Of a stretch of DNA of 64,000 nucleotides, positions 8,361 to 16,400 are shown piece by piece. The position numbers and the translations under genes were made by a program. Origin of the DNA: Nitrospirales bacterium (GTDB taxonomy: Bacteria; Nitrospirota; Nitrospiria; Nitrospirales; UBA8639); NCBI GenBank assembly GCA_029261255.1, contig JAJDBQ010000162.1, forward strand, positions 1 to 64,000, written 5' to 3'. The first letter of the stretch is position 1; every line of letters starts with the position of its first letter. The notes beneath the pieces were generated by a model that was not told the DNA's origin, made no database searches, and saw only the letters and a list, made by a program, of their open reading frames with translations.

Positions 8361-8957
8361 ATTGTTCGTAATCTCCTTTCTCGCAAAACCTTCTTTTAGT
8401 CCGCTTTGGAATCCCAAGGGGCCACCACAAAGGGTTGAGGATGCGGCCCACCGACGGCATGCTCTTGCGGCCGCGTGCATGAGGAGTGCGCATCACCGCG
8501 CTCGCCGCATACAAGGTTCACTCCGTTTCTCCACGCGTCCGAACAGAGCCCCACCAACAGATGTCGGGCAGAGAGAATCAGGCGGAAGCGATGGAGGGCA
8601 CAGCTCGTTTGATTCAGTCCGGCCATCGCGCTACGCCAGCGGCGGATACCCATCGGTTGTCGTCATTTGTGAACTGACCCCAGCGAGGCATCGGAAGTCA
8701 GGCGTATACCCCAAAAGAACGAGAACCACACCCCAGTAGGTGGACACCACGTCGTGTGGCGTTAGAAGCGATGCCCGACAGAGGCCCACTAGTGGGGGAG
8801 AGGCTTGTCCCCTTTATTTATGGCGCAATGCGTGGCTATAGTTCATCCATTCTAGCCAAGGACGGGCCGGGAACATCGAAGCAAAATCTCACGATCGGGA
8901 GAGTTCCGGAGCAGCTTTCGTCGGTCGTACATCACCTGATTTCCAAGGAGCCCTCAG
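8361..8957. other. GC-rich intergenic region, possible remnant
   Basis: No gene recognised. The stretch 8400-8780 is richer in G and C than its surroundings and contains several overlapping short open frames without any family signature, which would fit decayed coding DNA or a mobile-element scar. The PEP-CTERM ribosome site lies at its right end. Confidence 0.4.
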
Positions 8958-9482
8958 ATGAAAACATTCTTCGTATCTATGGCCGTGACCCTCATCATGA
9001 TCGGCACTTTTGGGAGCACCGTGTATGCCATTCCCACCTTATACACGTTCAGCGGCCCCGTCACAGGCACTGCGACACTCGATTTTTCGGTGCCGGATGG
9101 TGGACCCAATTCAGTCATTAATTATACATTGAATTTCAACGGCATGACCTACAGCCCCAGCGACGTTTATACCGATTCAACACGTTTTATTTTTGACAAC
9201 GCTCCATTGGGGTTTACGGACATAATTACCTTAACATCGGGGATGGACATCCAAAACCGTATTTTTATACAAATCGTGGGACCCTTAAGCACCCCGCTAC
9301 CACGAGGAACGTGGACGGCAGCCCTGTTAACAGGTGGAACGCCACCGCCGGGAGCGAGTGGCACATTCACTCAAACCCCAGTACCTGAACCCACATCCAT
9401 GTTGTTACTTGCCTCAGGCCTCCTGGGCCTTGCGGGCTATCGGTGGCAGCAACGGCGACGTGAGGGGTCCCAAGTCGGGTAA
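8958..9482 (+). CDS. PEP-CTERM sorting-domain protein
   Basis: 174 residues, with AAGGAG 8 nt before the ATG. An N-terminal signal peptide (about 1-24, ending VYA) precedes a beta-rich, low-complexity secreted body. The C-terminus has the PEP-CTERM signal: VPEP near residue 145, a hydrophobic helix (LLLASGLLGLAG) and an arginine cluster (RWQQRRRE). Such proteins are cut and anchored by an exosortase (EpsH-type) and are linked to exopolysaccharide or biofilm matrix. No exosortase is in the window. Its last 69 bp overlap, in antisense, the 3' end of the reverse-transcriptase gene. Confidence 0.9.
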   Translation: MKTFFVSMAVTLIMIGTFGSTVYAIPTLYTFSGPVTGTATLDFSVPDGGPNSVINYTLNFNGMTYSPSDVYTDSTRFIFDNAPLGFTDIITLTSGMDIQNRIFIQIVGPLSTPLPRGTWTAALLTGGTPPPGASGTFTQTPVPEPTSMLLLASGLLGLAGYRWQQRRREGSQVG

Positions 9483-10436
9483 TCCCCCTTCCGCCCATCG
9501 CCACCACCGGGACACGTACACTCCAAGCGGGGAAGGTCGAAAAGGCTTTCCCCGCTCTTGCTCATAAAGCCGGCGTATCCGTGTCACGCATCGCTCGACT
9601 GTAGCCTTTGCCACGGTCACTTCATCTCGATTGAGATGGTACCCTAAAAAATTAAACCCTTGTTTGACCCTGCCTACCCAGGTTTTGTCGGGATGGGTGG
9701 TCAATCCCAACTGAGCCAATCCCTCCTTCACTTGGCGAATGGCCTGCTTCAGTTTCCAGCGTGTCGTGGCCATGACCAGGATGTCATCCATATAGCGCAC
9801 GTACCGTACGCCTTCCTGGGTTATCTGCTTATCCAATCTAGTCAACATCACCGCACCCAACAAGGGACTCAACGGACAGCCCAGCGGAATGCCCTGCCGA
9901 TACTCCCACACCAATCCTCCACGCTCCGCTCGTCGCTTCAAATATTGGCCGACAAGGCTGAGGATCGTGGATTCAGAAATATGTGGGGCGAGTATGTTCA
10001 AGAGTCGATGATGATCAATGGAAGCATAGTACGATTGCACATCAGTTTTGAAGACAAACGGATGCGTGGCGACGTGGGCTTATACCTGGCGTACGGCTCC
10101 TTTCAACCCTCCATGGTCTTTGAGATGTGTGCAGCGAACGGAGACGGGTAACACGGATTGCAGCACAATCGTGAGGGCTTTCATCACCAACGCATCCCGC
10201 GCCGACCAGAGATCCACCTCTTCGCCATTGGCAAGCATGGTGCGACTGAGTAACCCGATTTGATAGGTGCCGTCAGCCAGCTCTTGTTGTAGCCTGACTT
10301 TCTCGGTGGGCCACTGCCGCCGAAAATCCCACACATCCGCTGTATCGGGCCACCCCTTCCGTTGCCGACACAGCCATACATAGGCCTCGTCTAAGACCGC
10401 CTCACTGGTCAGGGTCTGCAGCAGGGTGAGGGACAT
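9414..10436 (-). pseudogene. Stand-alone reverse transcriptase, interrupted by an in-frame TAA
   Basis: One continuous frame of 341 codons encodes an RT, broken only by TAA at 10080-10082 after residue 118. The upstream part has HLKDHGGLKGAVRQV; after the stop the same frame continues AHVATHPFVFKTDVQSYYASIDH (RT motif A), GIPLGCPLSPLLG and the catalytic YVRYMDD. The layout and GCPLSP motif resemble group II-intron-like RTs without endonuclease or maturase-length C-terminus, not DGR RTs (which have a SQ motif). No intron RNA core was recognised around it. Function needs readthrough, suppression, or split translation from a GTG at 10040; otherwise it is a young pseudogene. A sequencing error is possible. 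Confidence 0.8.
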
Positions 10437-11390
10437 CTTGCAACTCTACCAGAGCTTTACGACAAAAGGAGGGGGAGACGAAGCCTCTGACATCGAGCAA
10501 CGGAGATAGCTATTTTTGATTGGAGGTAACCCAGAAATGAGAGAAACGACACGTCCGTTTAGGGTCGGGTTGCGACCATCAATCATTAGTCAGCAGCAGT
10601 TCTTAGATTGTCAGACTCTCAGGTCACATTCAATTTTCGCTTTTTGCCAAATCGAAAATTAAACCAGGGCAATAAAAATAGGTCCACAATGCAACCGACT
10701 ACTGGGATCTGTTACATGAATTGGCTATATGAAGACTTCATGCCTGCTTTTTGAGCATAAATGCAACTCTCAATTTCGACCTGCCTTTCGACATAACCAT
10801 AATGCACCGCTATCGGGTTTAACACGTTCTTTCCGTTCCTAATTTCTGATGGCTTTCCAGTTGACCCAAGGGTCGGATGCGATCATTCAGAATATAGAGT
10901 TCCGCATTTTTTCATTTGTCTCTTTGCCCTGCTCGTCTACCAAGGTGCGGCGCCTGTCATCCGGCCCTCAGGATGGACGACTCATTACCCGGCGAACCTT
11001 ATTTGAGCGCAGCGAGTTGGCTCGCCCTCTCGTGGTTGGCGTTCATCTCATTGATTGAGGCCGGATGAGGCCTCAATGGTTTTGGCTACTTTTACCGAAA
11101 CAAAAGTGGCTCATCCGCCGGGGTGAAACCCGGCATCGACAAATAACCGCTAAGCCAGAATAGGGTTATTGAATGAGCGGATGTTGGCAGACAGGGATGA
11201 AAAATGATGGACAAGAAAGGAGAAATTTCATCCGAGGCCGAGCTCTAGATATCTTTCAGATCGATGTTCAATCCTAGATTGAGGCCATTCCCCAATCTGA
11301 GCTCATGGCGGTAGCACCATTCATCAAAAATTGTGTGCTCTTCTCTGAATGAACGACTCACACTACCGTATCAAGAGAGTATTTCTAAGA
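10437..11390. other. Intergenic region upstream of the RT, with repeat B copy 2
   Basis: No gene found. Contains the RT leader, a hairpin AATTTTCG/CGAAAATT at 10632-10660 sharing CGAAAATTAAA with the 7.9-kb hairpin, and repeat B copy 2. The leader could hold an RT-associated structured RNA, but I could not fold one convincingly by eye. Confidence 0.45.
10960..11135 (-). repeat. Repeat B, copy 2 (inverted relative to copy 1)
   Basis: On the minus strand it reads TGCCGGGTTTC..CCCCGGC, then CTTTTGTTTCGGTAAAAG (11089-11106), then GCCAACTCGCTGCGCTCA (11004-11021), the last identical over 18 bases to copy 1. The pair brackets 3.8 kb with the SnoaL-like, PEP-CTERM and RT genes. Confidence 0.75.
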
Positions 11391-11678
11391 TTACTGACTC
11401 CACGGAGTCTGTTGCGCTCCATGAATCATCGCCAAAATATCAATTTGATCAGATTTGATGTAATAGATCAGACGGTAGGGCCCTTCCATGACTTCCCGAA
11501 TTTGCTTGGCCTCGGCTTCTGGGACGATACGACCAGACAAAGGAAATTCTGAAATTTGTTGCGATCGCCTCGTCAAGCGGTCGACGATTCTTTGGGCATA
11601 GCGCGGAGAACTTTGAGCAATGTAGGAATGGATGGAGCGAAGATGTTCAAGTGCGGTAACAGTCCACTGAACATTCAC
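11391..11678 (-). CDS. RelE/ParE-family toxin
   Basis: 95 residues, starting at a GTG at 11678 that overlaps the antitoxin stop (GTGA). The sequence WTVTALEHLRSIHSYIAQSSPRYAQRIVDRL and the C-terminal YRLIYYIKSDQIDILAMIHGAQ match the ParE branch of the RelE/ParE superfamily, whose members poison DNA gyrase or, in RelE, cut mRNA on ribosomes. The order antitoxin-toxin with a 4-nt overlap is the classical type II arrangement. It lies at the right edge of the accessory region, beside the divergent XRE-LexA gene. The target cannot be read from the sequence. Confidence 0.9.
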   Translation of the reverse strand: MNVQWTVTALEHLRSIHSYIAQSSPRYAQRIVDRLTRRSQQISEFPLSGRIVPEAEAKQIREVMEGPYRLIYYIKSDQIDILAMIHGAQQTPWSQ

Positions 11679-11863
11679 CGAGGAAGTCCAAATTCGGCAC
11701 GAACATCTTTCACGTCAGATGTCCGCCCTGCTTGGCTATCCGCAAGGCCTGCTTCGATAGCCTGCCGCACATAGATCTCATGCATCAAATCATCCCATGT
11801 CGAATCTTCAGGAAGCTTATCAACCAATTCATGTGCTCGATCTTTAATGTTCGATGTTTCCAT
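11675..11863 (-). CDS. Antitoxin of the ParE-type module
   Basis: 62-residue acidic protein immediately upstream of and overlapping the toxin gene. It is rich in Glu and Asp with a DSTWDDLMHEIYVRQAIEAGLADSQAG core typical of short antitoxins that pair with ParE toxins; similar 'IYVRQKIEAGLAD' motifs occur in such antitoxins. It presumably neutralises the toxin with its C-terminal half and may repress the operon, although no obvious ribbon-helix-helix is visible. ATG at 11863; GGAGATC lies about 7-10 nt upstream. Divergent from the lexA-like gene with a 200-bp shared promoter region. Confidence 0.8.
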   Translation of the reverse strand: METSNIKDRAHELVDKLPEDSTWDDLMHEIYVRQAIEAGLADSQAGRTSDVKDVRAEFGLPR

Positions 11864-12047
11864 AAGAATGCGATCTCCTCAAAAATTGTCACCTTACTAT
11901 GATGATCTTAAGATACTCAAAATAAACGAGCAAGCCTTATTATCCTACTGCGATACCTCCTTTTTCTCTCCATTTCCTGACTTATCCAACGCTTCCCCAT
12001 TGAAGAAAAATTGGCTAATCACTCTTCTTGACTCCTCCACAACCGAT

Positions 12048-12066
12048 ATGTAACCATTGGATACAT
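12048..12066. promoter_or_regulatory. Palindromic operator candidate over the lexA-like start
   Basis: ATGTAACCATTGGATACAT: 8-bp arms with one mismatch and a 3-bp centre, ending inside the ATG start (12065). Binding here would block translation start or transcription, which fits autorepression by the HTH protein. Confidence 0.5.
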
Positions 12067-12607
12067 GCTACCTAACTCCTTTCGCCAAATTCGCCAGCGA
12101 TTGAGATTGACGCAATCTCAACTGGCTGATCGCCTTCACATCACCCGCATGACGGTTACTCGCTACGAATGTGGAACGCGACGGATCCCTGGCGTGGTCG
12201 AAGCTATTCTTTCGCAACTCGACTCCCCTTCTCAGATTCCTATGGTTGGAGTCGTGGCGGCAGGAAATCCGATTGAGCCGATTGCCCAATCTGAGCTTGT
12301 GGAGGTTCCACCATCGATGTTGCCATCTGGTGACAATTTTGCGTTGCGAGTCAAAGGCGAGTCGATGCGAGACGAAGGGATTCTTCCTGGCGATCTTGTG
12401 GTCGTCCATAAACAACAGACCGCCAGAAACGGACAGACGGTGGTGGCCTTAGTGAACCATGACGCCACCATTAAGAAATATTACCTAAAAGAGAACCAGG
12501 TCGAATTACATCCAGCAAATACTACGATGGCGCCGATTATCGTCACATCGTCAGATGAGTTTGTGATCGAAGGTGTCGTAATCGGCGTCATTCGCCATTG
12601 CGGATGA
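12065..12607 (+). CDS. LexA-like repressor with XRE-type helix-turn-helix
   Basis: 180 residues. The N-terminus is an XRE/Cro helix-turn-helix (residues 5-50, LTQSQLADRLHITRMTVTRYECG), not the winged helix of classical LexA. The C-terminus is an S24 (LexA/UmuD/CI) autoprotease: the cleavage site is Ala66-Gly67 (VVAAGNP), the nucleophile Ser100 (KGESM) and the general base Lys137 (ATIKK). RecA-ssDNA filaments normally trigger self-cleavage of this family and derepress target genes. The gene is divergent from the toxin-antitoxin pair and followed after 39 bp by a small protein with a sliding-clamp motif. It may be the host SOS repressor or a phage-like regulator. A palindrome overlaps its start. 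Confidence 0.9.
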   Translation: MLPNSFRQIRQRLRLTQSQLADRLHITRMTVTRYECGTRRIPGVVEAILSQLDSPSQIPMVGVVAAGNPIEPIAQSELVEVPPSMLPSGDNFALRVKGESMRDEGILPGDLVVVHKQQTARNGQTVVALVNHDATIKKYYLKENQVELHPANTTMAPIIVTSSDEFVIEGVVIGVIRHCG

Positions 12608-12646
12608 CTACAATTTTCTTATCCATACTCACAGAAAGAGGGTCAC

Positions 12647-12913
12647 ATGTTGCCAAGATCTCAGACCTTATTCCCTGACTGCCTTCAACGACGTACTCGA
12701 ATCAGGTCTCTCTTTATTCGACGTAATAGGTTTTCCCATCGGCCTGAACAGCTGTCACTTTTTCCTTCACAAAGCTCTGATCAACAACACATACTCCCAA
12801 GCCAAGATGAATCCACATTTTGGCTTGATCGTCTTCAGAGTCTTCTTCGTCTTAAAAATATCAGCTGGCGGCGATCAAACTTGTTCAACCATAGAAATTC
12901 AATAAGCCAATAA
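12647..12913 (+). CDS. Small protein with a beta-clamp-binding motif
   Basis: 88 residues; AGAGGG lies 5 nt before the ATG. It is basic in the first 32 residues and carries Gln35-Leu-Ser-Leu-Phe39, an exact match to the QL[SD]LF consensus by which DNA polymerases and repair proteins bind the DnaN sliding clamp. No other domain is recognised. It sits 39 bp downstream of the XRE-LexA gene in the same direction, so it is probably co-transcribed and SOS-controlled. It could inhibit or recruit proteins at the clamp, or be a remnant of a Y-family polymerase or ImuB gene. Coding status is likely but unproven. Confidence 0.55.
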   Translation: MLPRSQTLFPDCLQRRTRIRSLFIRRNRFSHRPEQLSLFPSQSSDQQHILPSQDESTFWLDRLQSLLRLKNISWRRSNLFNHRNSISQ

Positions 12914-13362
12914 TTAATAGCCTTTTCGCACTTCAATTACACAAAATATAAAGTAAATCTTTAACTGTCGAGTTATTCACATGATAGGAAATTAAAGCTA
13001 ATTATTTATCCACAAGTTATCAAATAAGGCCTAATGTAAACCCATACTTCATGTATTTCAGTTCTTTGAAGCTTGCATTCAACCTCAAGATTTAAGCCAA
13101 CATGAAACCGAGCTCCCACGCACTTGCCCCACCCTATCCGAAAAATATCGCCCCGCCCAACTCCCCCACAACAAGATCCACGATTCCCCACTCGAGAATC
13201 GAGAGATACCAATGAGTTCCTCGCGGCGTTATCTCTTTTTACGAATCGCCACCTACCCACACCCACTCATTTCTCGATTGCAATATTTCACCAGCAACTT
13301 TACGTTAGGAGAAACAAGCCGGAACTGAAAAAACTAAAAGTGGAACTTCACCTAGATCGATC
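12914..13362. other. AT-rich intergenic region
   Basis: No gene. 12914-13030 is AT-rich and holds two DnaA-box-like sites (annotated). 13030-13362 holds the lipoprotein promoter; nothing else recognised. Confidence 0.5.
12973..13014 (+). promoter_or_regulatory. Two DnaA-box-like sites in AT-rich DNA
   Basis: TTATTCACA (12973-12981) and the consensus TTATCCACA (13006-13014), same strand, starts 33 bp apart, in AT-rich sequence. Both match TTATNCACA. No dnaA, dnaN or gidA gene is nearby, so an origin role is uncertain; a DnaA-titration or control site is an alternative. Confidence 0.4.
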
Positions 13363-14652
13363 ATGAACCGAATAACGACGTCTCTCACGAAATACCTCCT
13401 TACTCTAACCATCCTCATGTCGCTGACTGGATGTCACAGGCAACCAACGGACCAACCAAATCTAGATCACGACACTGAGTCCGCAGTCATTGTCATCCCG
13501 GGATATTACGGTACACGCCTAACAAACGAGACGAATGGCGACCTCATCTTCATTTCCCTTAGCCAAGCCCTGTTCGGCTCACAGCCTTTGACCCTTCCCG
13601 TGCCTGGCTTGCCACTTGAGGGAACCCTCAACTTGGCCCCCAGCTCTATTCTTGATGAAGTCACCGTCATTCCTCTCTTCTACTCGATCAACGCGTATCG
13701 CTCCTTGCTTGACCAGCTAGATCTTTCCAGCAACAAGAGTCGGCATGTCGTTCCCTTTGCCTACGATTGGCGCAGAGATCCCATGGAAACCGTTCGGGAC
13801 TTAGACGCGCTCATCCATCGCCTCAAGGAAGAAGGCAAGACAGACATATCGATTGTCGCGCATAGCATGGGCGGCCTAATTGTCAGCTATTACTTGCGGT
13901 ATGGGACGCAAGCTATTGATTCTGCAATTGAAACTTGGGAAGGAGCCGAATCGCTCCAGAGCGTGATAATGGCTGGAGTACCTTACCTCGGCGTGATGCA
14001 CTCGCTTCGGAACATGAACTTTGGGGTGACCGTCGGCCTCAATTCGTCACTGTTAAGCGCTGAGGCCTATTCGTCATTCCCTTCTAGTTATTACACCTTA
14101 CCCATTTCCGAGTCTGATGAATTGCTCTCACCCGAAGGAGAATCGTTAAGAGGCATGATCAGAAACGCCGCACGCTGGCGACAAGCTGAGTGGGGGCTGC
14201 TCAATACAAGCCAAGCCTTCTCCAAAGAGATTATCCAACGACGTAACGCCTATACATCACTCTGGCTTCGCCGATCAGAACGATTTCTCAGGCTCCTTCA
14301 GGCCACGCTCGCCACATCATCAATCAAACAACAGCCGCCTCTTCTCTATATTTACGGAAAGGGTACGCCAACTTTGAGCAAGGGGGTATGGCTGGGAGAC
14401 CAAACCAAAGGTCGAGATTCACTGGTTTTTAGAGATTCGGACTCTGAGGAGCACCGGACGGCGGACAACCCAACAACCGATTACACAGATGGAGATGGAA
14501 CAGTGACCGTACCATCAGCCACACTCCCCGCTGCATACCACGAAACGCTGCCAACGATCATTCAGGAATATGACGAAGTGGGACACACAGATTTAGTGAG
14601 TGCCCCTGAGATCCTGAAAGCCATCGCCACATTCCTGGAGAGTCAGGAGTGA
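13363..14652 (+). CDS. Lipoprotein alpha/beta-hydrolase, LCAT/PDAT-like acyltransferase or lipase
   Basis: 429 residues. A lipoprotein signal peptide ends in LTGC (Cys24). The body shows IVIPGYYGTRL (oxyanion region near residue 46-56), FAYDWRRD typical of the lecithin:cholesterol acyltransferase family, the nucleophile elbow AHSMGG (Ser168), the acid in DGDGTV (Asp376/Asp378) and His408 in VGHTD. LCAT-family enzymes cleave or transfer acyl chains on membrane lipids; the protein would act at the outer or inner membrane face. It stands alone. No strong ribosome site precedes the ATG. Reaction (lipase, phospholipase or acyltransferase) cannot be fixed from sequence. Confidence 0.85.
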   Translation: MNRITTSLTKYLLTLTILMSLTGCHRQPTDQPNLDHDTESAVIVIPGYYGTRLTNETNGDLIFISLSQALFGSQPLTLPVPGLPLEGTLNLAPSSILDEVTVIPLFYSINAYRSLLDQLDLSSNKSRHVVPFAYDWRRDPMETVRDLDALIHRLKEEGKTDISIVAHSMGGLIVSYYLRYGTQAIDSAIETWEGAESLQSVIMAGVPYLGVMHSLRNMNFGVTVGLNSSLLSAEAYSSFPSSYYTLPISESDELLSPEGESLRGMIRNAARWRQAEWGLLNTSQAFSKEIIQRRNAYTSLWLRRSERFLRLLQATLATSSIKQQPPLLYIYGKGTPTLSKGVWLGDQTKGRDSLVFRDSDSEEHRTADNPTTDYTDGDGTVTVPSATLPAAYHETLPTIIQEYDEVGHTDLVSAPEILKAIATFLESQE

Positions 14653-15075
14653 CTCAGGATCAAGAAGAAGAGTCATCACCCTTGCCCAAGCTTAGTCCTG
14701 AGAAGCTCGCTTATCGGTCCACATGTTTCACAAAGCGCACCACGAGATTGGATTGCGCTCAGCGACAAATCACACCATCTCACCACATCTCATAGACTCA
14801 AGGCCTACATTTCCATAGGGCTAAAATATTAATCCTCTACATTAATTTCAAAAAAAACACGCGGATTCAACGAGAATTCACCAGGAAACACCTGTGGCAC
14901 AAATACATCACGCTGTGGCATAGAAAATACGACAGTGGAGCCTACCCCTATGCCTTTCAGCTCTAAAGCTCAATAAATCGCCTGTTTCTATGCTTTTTCT
15001 TTCGAGCATACAACTTGCAAAATATTAAACGTTGCTATGTTTCGTACCAAAAAATCGATAATGTTAAGGCTTTTG
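14653..15075. other. Intergenic region, nothing recognised
   Basis: No gene, repeat or clear terminator seen between the two lipoprotein genes. AT-rich around 14820-14880. Confidence 0.5.
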
Positions 15076-15597
15076 ATGAACAAGAAATTGATCCTAAACT
15101 CAAAGAAATTAATCCTAACTTTGGCTTGCCTCCTTCTCGTGGGCTGCCAAAGCTTCCAGCCAACCAACCCTGGAGAACTGGCGCTTGAAAACGATGGCTT
15201 CATTGGCTTATGGGATACCTACAATGCTTGCCTGAACGGATCCAATACTCAAGACATGCAAGAGAATCTTCAAGCCTTACATTCGGCTCCAAAACCGCTT
15301 TCGCTTGATGACTCCCCTATATCTATTCCAGATTTCATCAAAGAACTGGCCAGTACGAGAAATTCTCGACTTTCTGTCGATCCGCGTGCCATGGCTGCCT
15401 CCTGCTCTATTCGTATTGCCGAAGTGGCCCAGCAATCCGGTGATTGGAAAACGTCTCTTTTCGTATTTCAGGACACCGTGAAGAGTTTTCCAGAACCGCA
15501 GTATGCATTCTATGTCTCAAAGGCCACTCAAGCCATTGAGCAATTCTCCGGCATCATGCCCGCCTCGCTTTCATCCAACCGCACGCTTCTCCAATAG
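15076..15597 (+). CDS. Uncharacterised lipoprotein
   Basis: 173 residues from the ATG at 15076, preferred because AAGG lies 6 nt upstream and it gives a normal signal peptide; ATGs at 15037 and 15061 are alternatives. The lipobox is LLVGC with Cys24. The mature part is helical with conserved-looking cysteines (GLWDTYNACLNGS, AASCSIRIAE) and a short tetratricopeptide-like stretch (VAQQSGDWKTSLFVFQDTVKSFPEPQYAFYVSKA). No family recognised. It may be an outer-membrane lipoprotein with a scaffold role. Followed by family-A repeat copy 4. Confidence 0.7.
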   Translation: MNKKLILNSKKLILTLACLLLVGCQSFQPTNPGELALENDGFIGLWDTYNACLNGSNTQDMQENLQALHSAPKPLSLDDSPISIPDFIKELASTRNSRLSVDPRAMAASCSIRIAEVAQQSGDWKTSLFVFQDTVKSFPEPQYAFYVSKATQAIEQFSGIMPASLSSNRTLLQ

Positions 15598-15689
15598 CTT
15601 AGCCGGTTCGTTGAGCTTCAGCTTCGTCGATAACTTGACGAGAGCCCAGCGCCCTGCCTTATTCGTATTTCACGCACACTTAGAGTCTG

Positions 15690-15860
15690 TTGGAAAAACC
15701 GCCAGCGTTCGCCAAAGGCTACGCCTGACAGGCTAGTGGTTCCATGCCTGCCGAAGCGGCCTCGCGCAGGCAGGTAGACAGCTTCCCGTCCTCACGTACT
15801 GAGAGTACGCTCCGCACGTCAAACATGCTGCGGCCTTGCTGGACGATTTTTTTTGAACAA
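15690..15860. repeat. Dispersed palindromic repeat, family A, copy 4 (long form)
   Basis: Starts TTGGAAAAACCGCCAGCG, ends GCTGGACGATTTTTTTTGAAC, with inner hairpin CGTACTGAGAGTACG and the long-form module GACAGGCTAGTGGTTCCATG. It lies between the convergent lipoprotein and DUF971 genes and could terminate both. Confidence 0.8.
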
Positions 15861-15991
15861 ACCCAAAGACCCTGCCGTAAAGCGTATTTCTGACGAAATA
15901 TGCCCCTTGATATCCTCATTATTCAGCACGTGCGCTTAGTCCGCTAAAAAATTGGTGAGTCGTACATTAAAGGAAGGTTGAGTTGAAGAGC

Positions 15992-16342
15992 TTACATTAA
16001 CTCTTTCTTTTTTGGCTTGTTTGGAACACAGATATCACATTGGCACATACTGCGGAGGGAGGTATAGGAATAGAGTCCGGTGTCGTGGCCATCACTCCAT
16101 TTGATTCGAAAAGCATAGCGTCCGACAGGTTCGATATCTTCTAAGAGGATAAGTAAGGGAATCGAATCTGGCTTTAAGCGTCGTTCTCCGGTCCATTCAT
16201 CGACACAGGCCGCGCAGGGGCAATTCTGTCGTAAATGCCTGACCGGGTAGACTCCTTTATGTCCATCACTCCACGTGATACTTAAAACGCCATTATCGAG
16301 CCATTCCATATCTTTTGGTTCAAGCGATTGTTCATCTGGCAT
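15992..16342 (-). CDS. DUF971-domain protein
   Basis: 116 residues with the DUF971 pattern: LSITWSDGHKGVYPVRHLRQNCPCAACVDEWTGERR and a repeat of WSDGHDTGLYSYTSLR. The Cys-Pro-Cys-x2-Cys group and Cys-Gln-Cys-x2-Cys at the C-terminus can bind zinc or an iron-sulfur cluster. The domain is found alone beside Mrp/ApbC Fe-S carrier genes and as the N-terminal part of gamma-butyrobetaine hydroxylase. Here it is the last gene of the gat-eno-era-recO block, 58 bp after recO. The molecular role is unknown; a link to iron-sulfur protein maturation is inferred from the family. Confidence 0.85.
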   Translation of the reverse strand: MPDEQSLEPKDMEWLDNGVLSITWSDGHKGVYPVRHLRQNCPCAACVDEWTGERRLKPDSIPLLILLEDIEPVGRYAFRIKWSDGHDTGLYSYTSLRSMCQCDICVPNKPKKKELM

Positions 16343-16400
16343 CTGATTTGATCCTTCTGTTTTTCAATATAGGGTCCGTTGAAAACTTCCGACAGATCCC

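Noticed and set aside
8299-8739. Overlapping frames around 8300-8740
   Set aside because: GC-rich region generates several long frames in conflicting directions; none shows a family pattern.
9414-10436. Diversity-generating retroelement RT
   Set aside because: The SQ-type motif of DGR RTs is absent (GCPLSP instead), and no template/variable repeat pair was seen nearby.
15719-15919. Minus-strand frame KKIVQQGRSMFDVRSVLSVREDGKL
   Set aside because: This is family-A repeat sequence translated; the same words appear in copy 5 (36426-36638).
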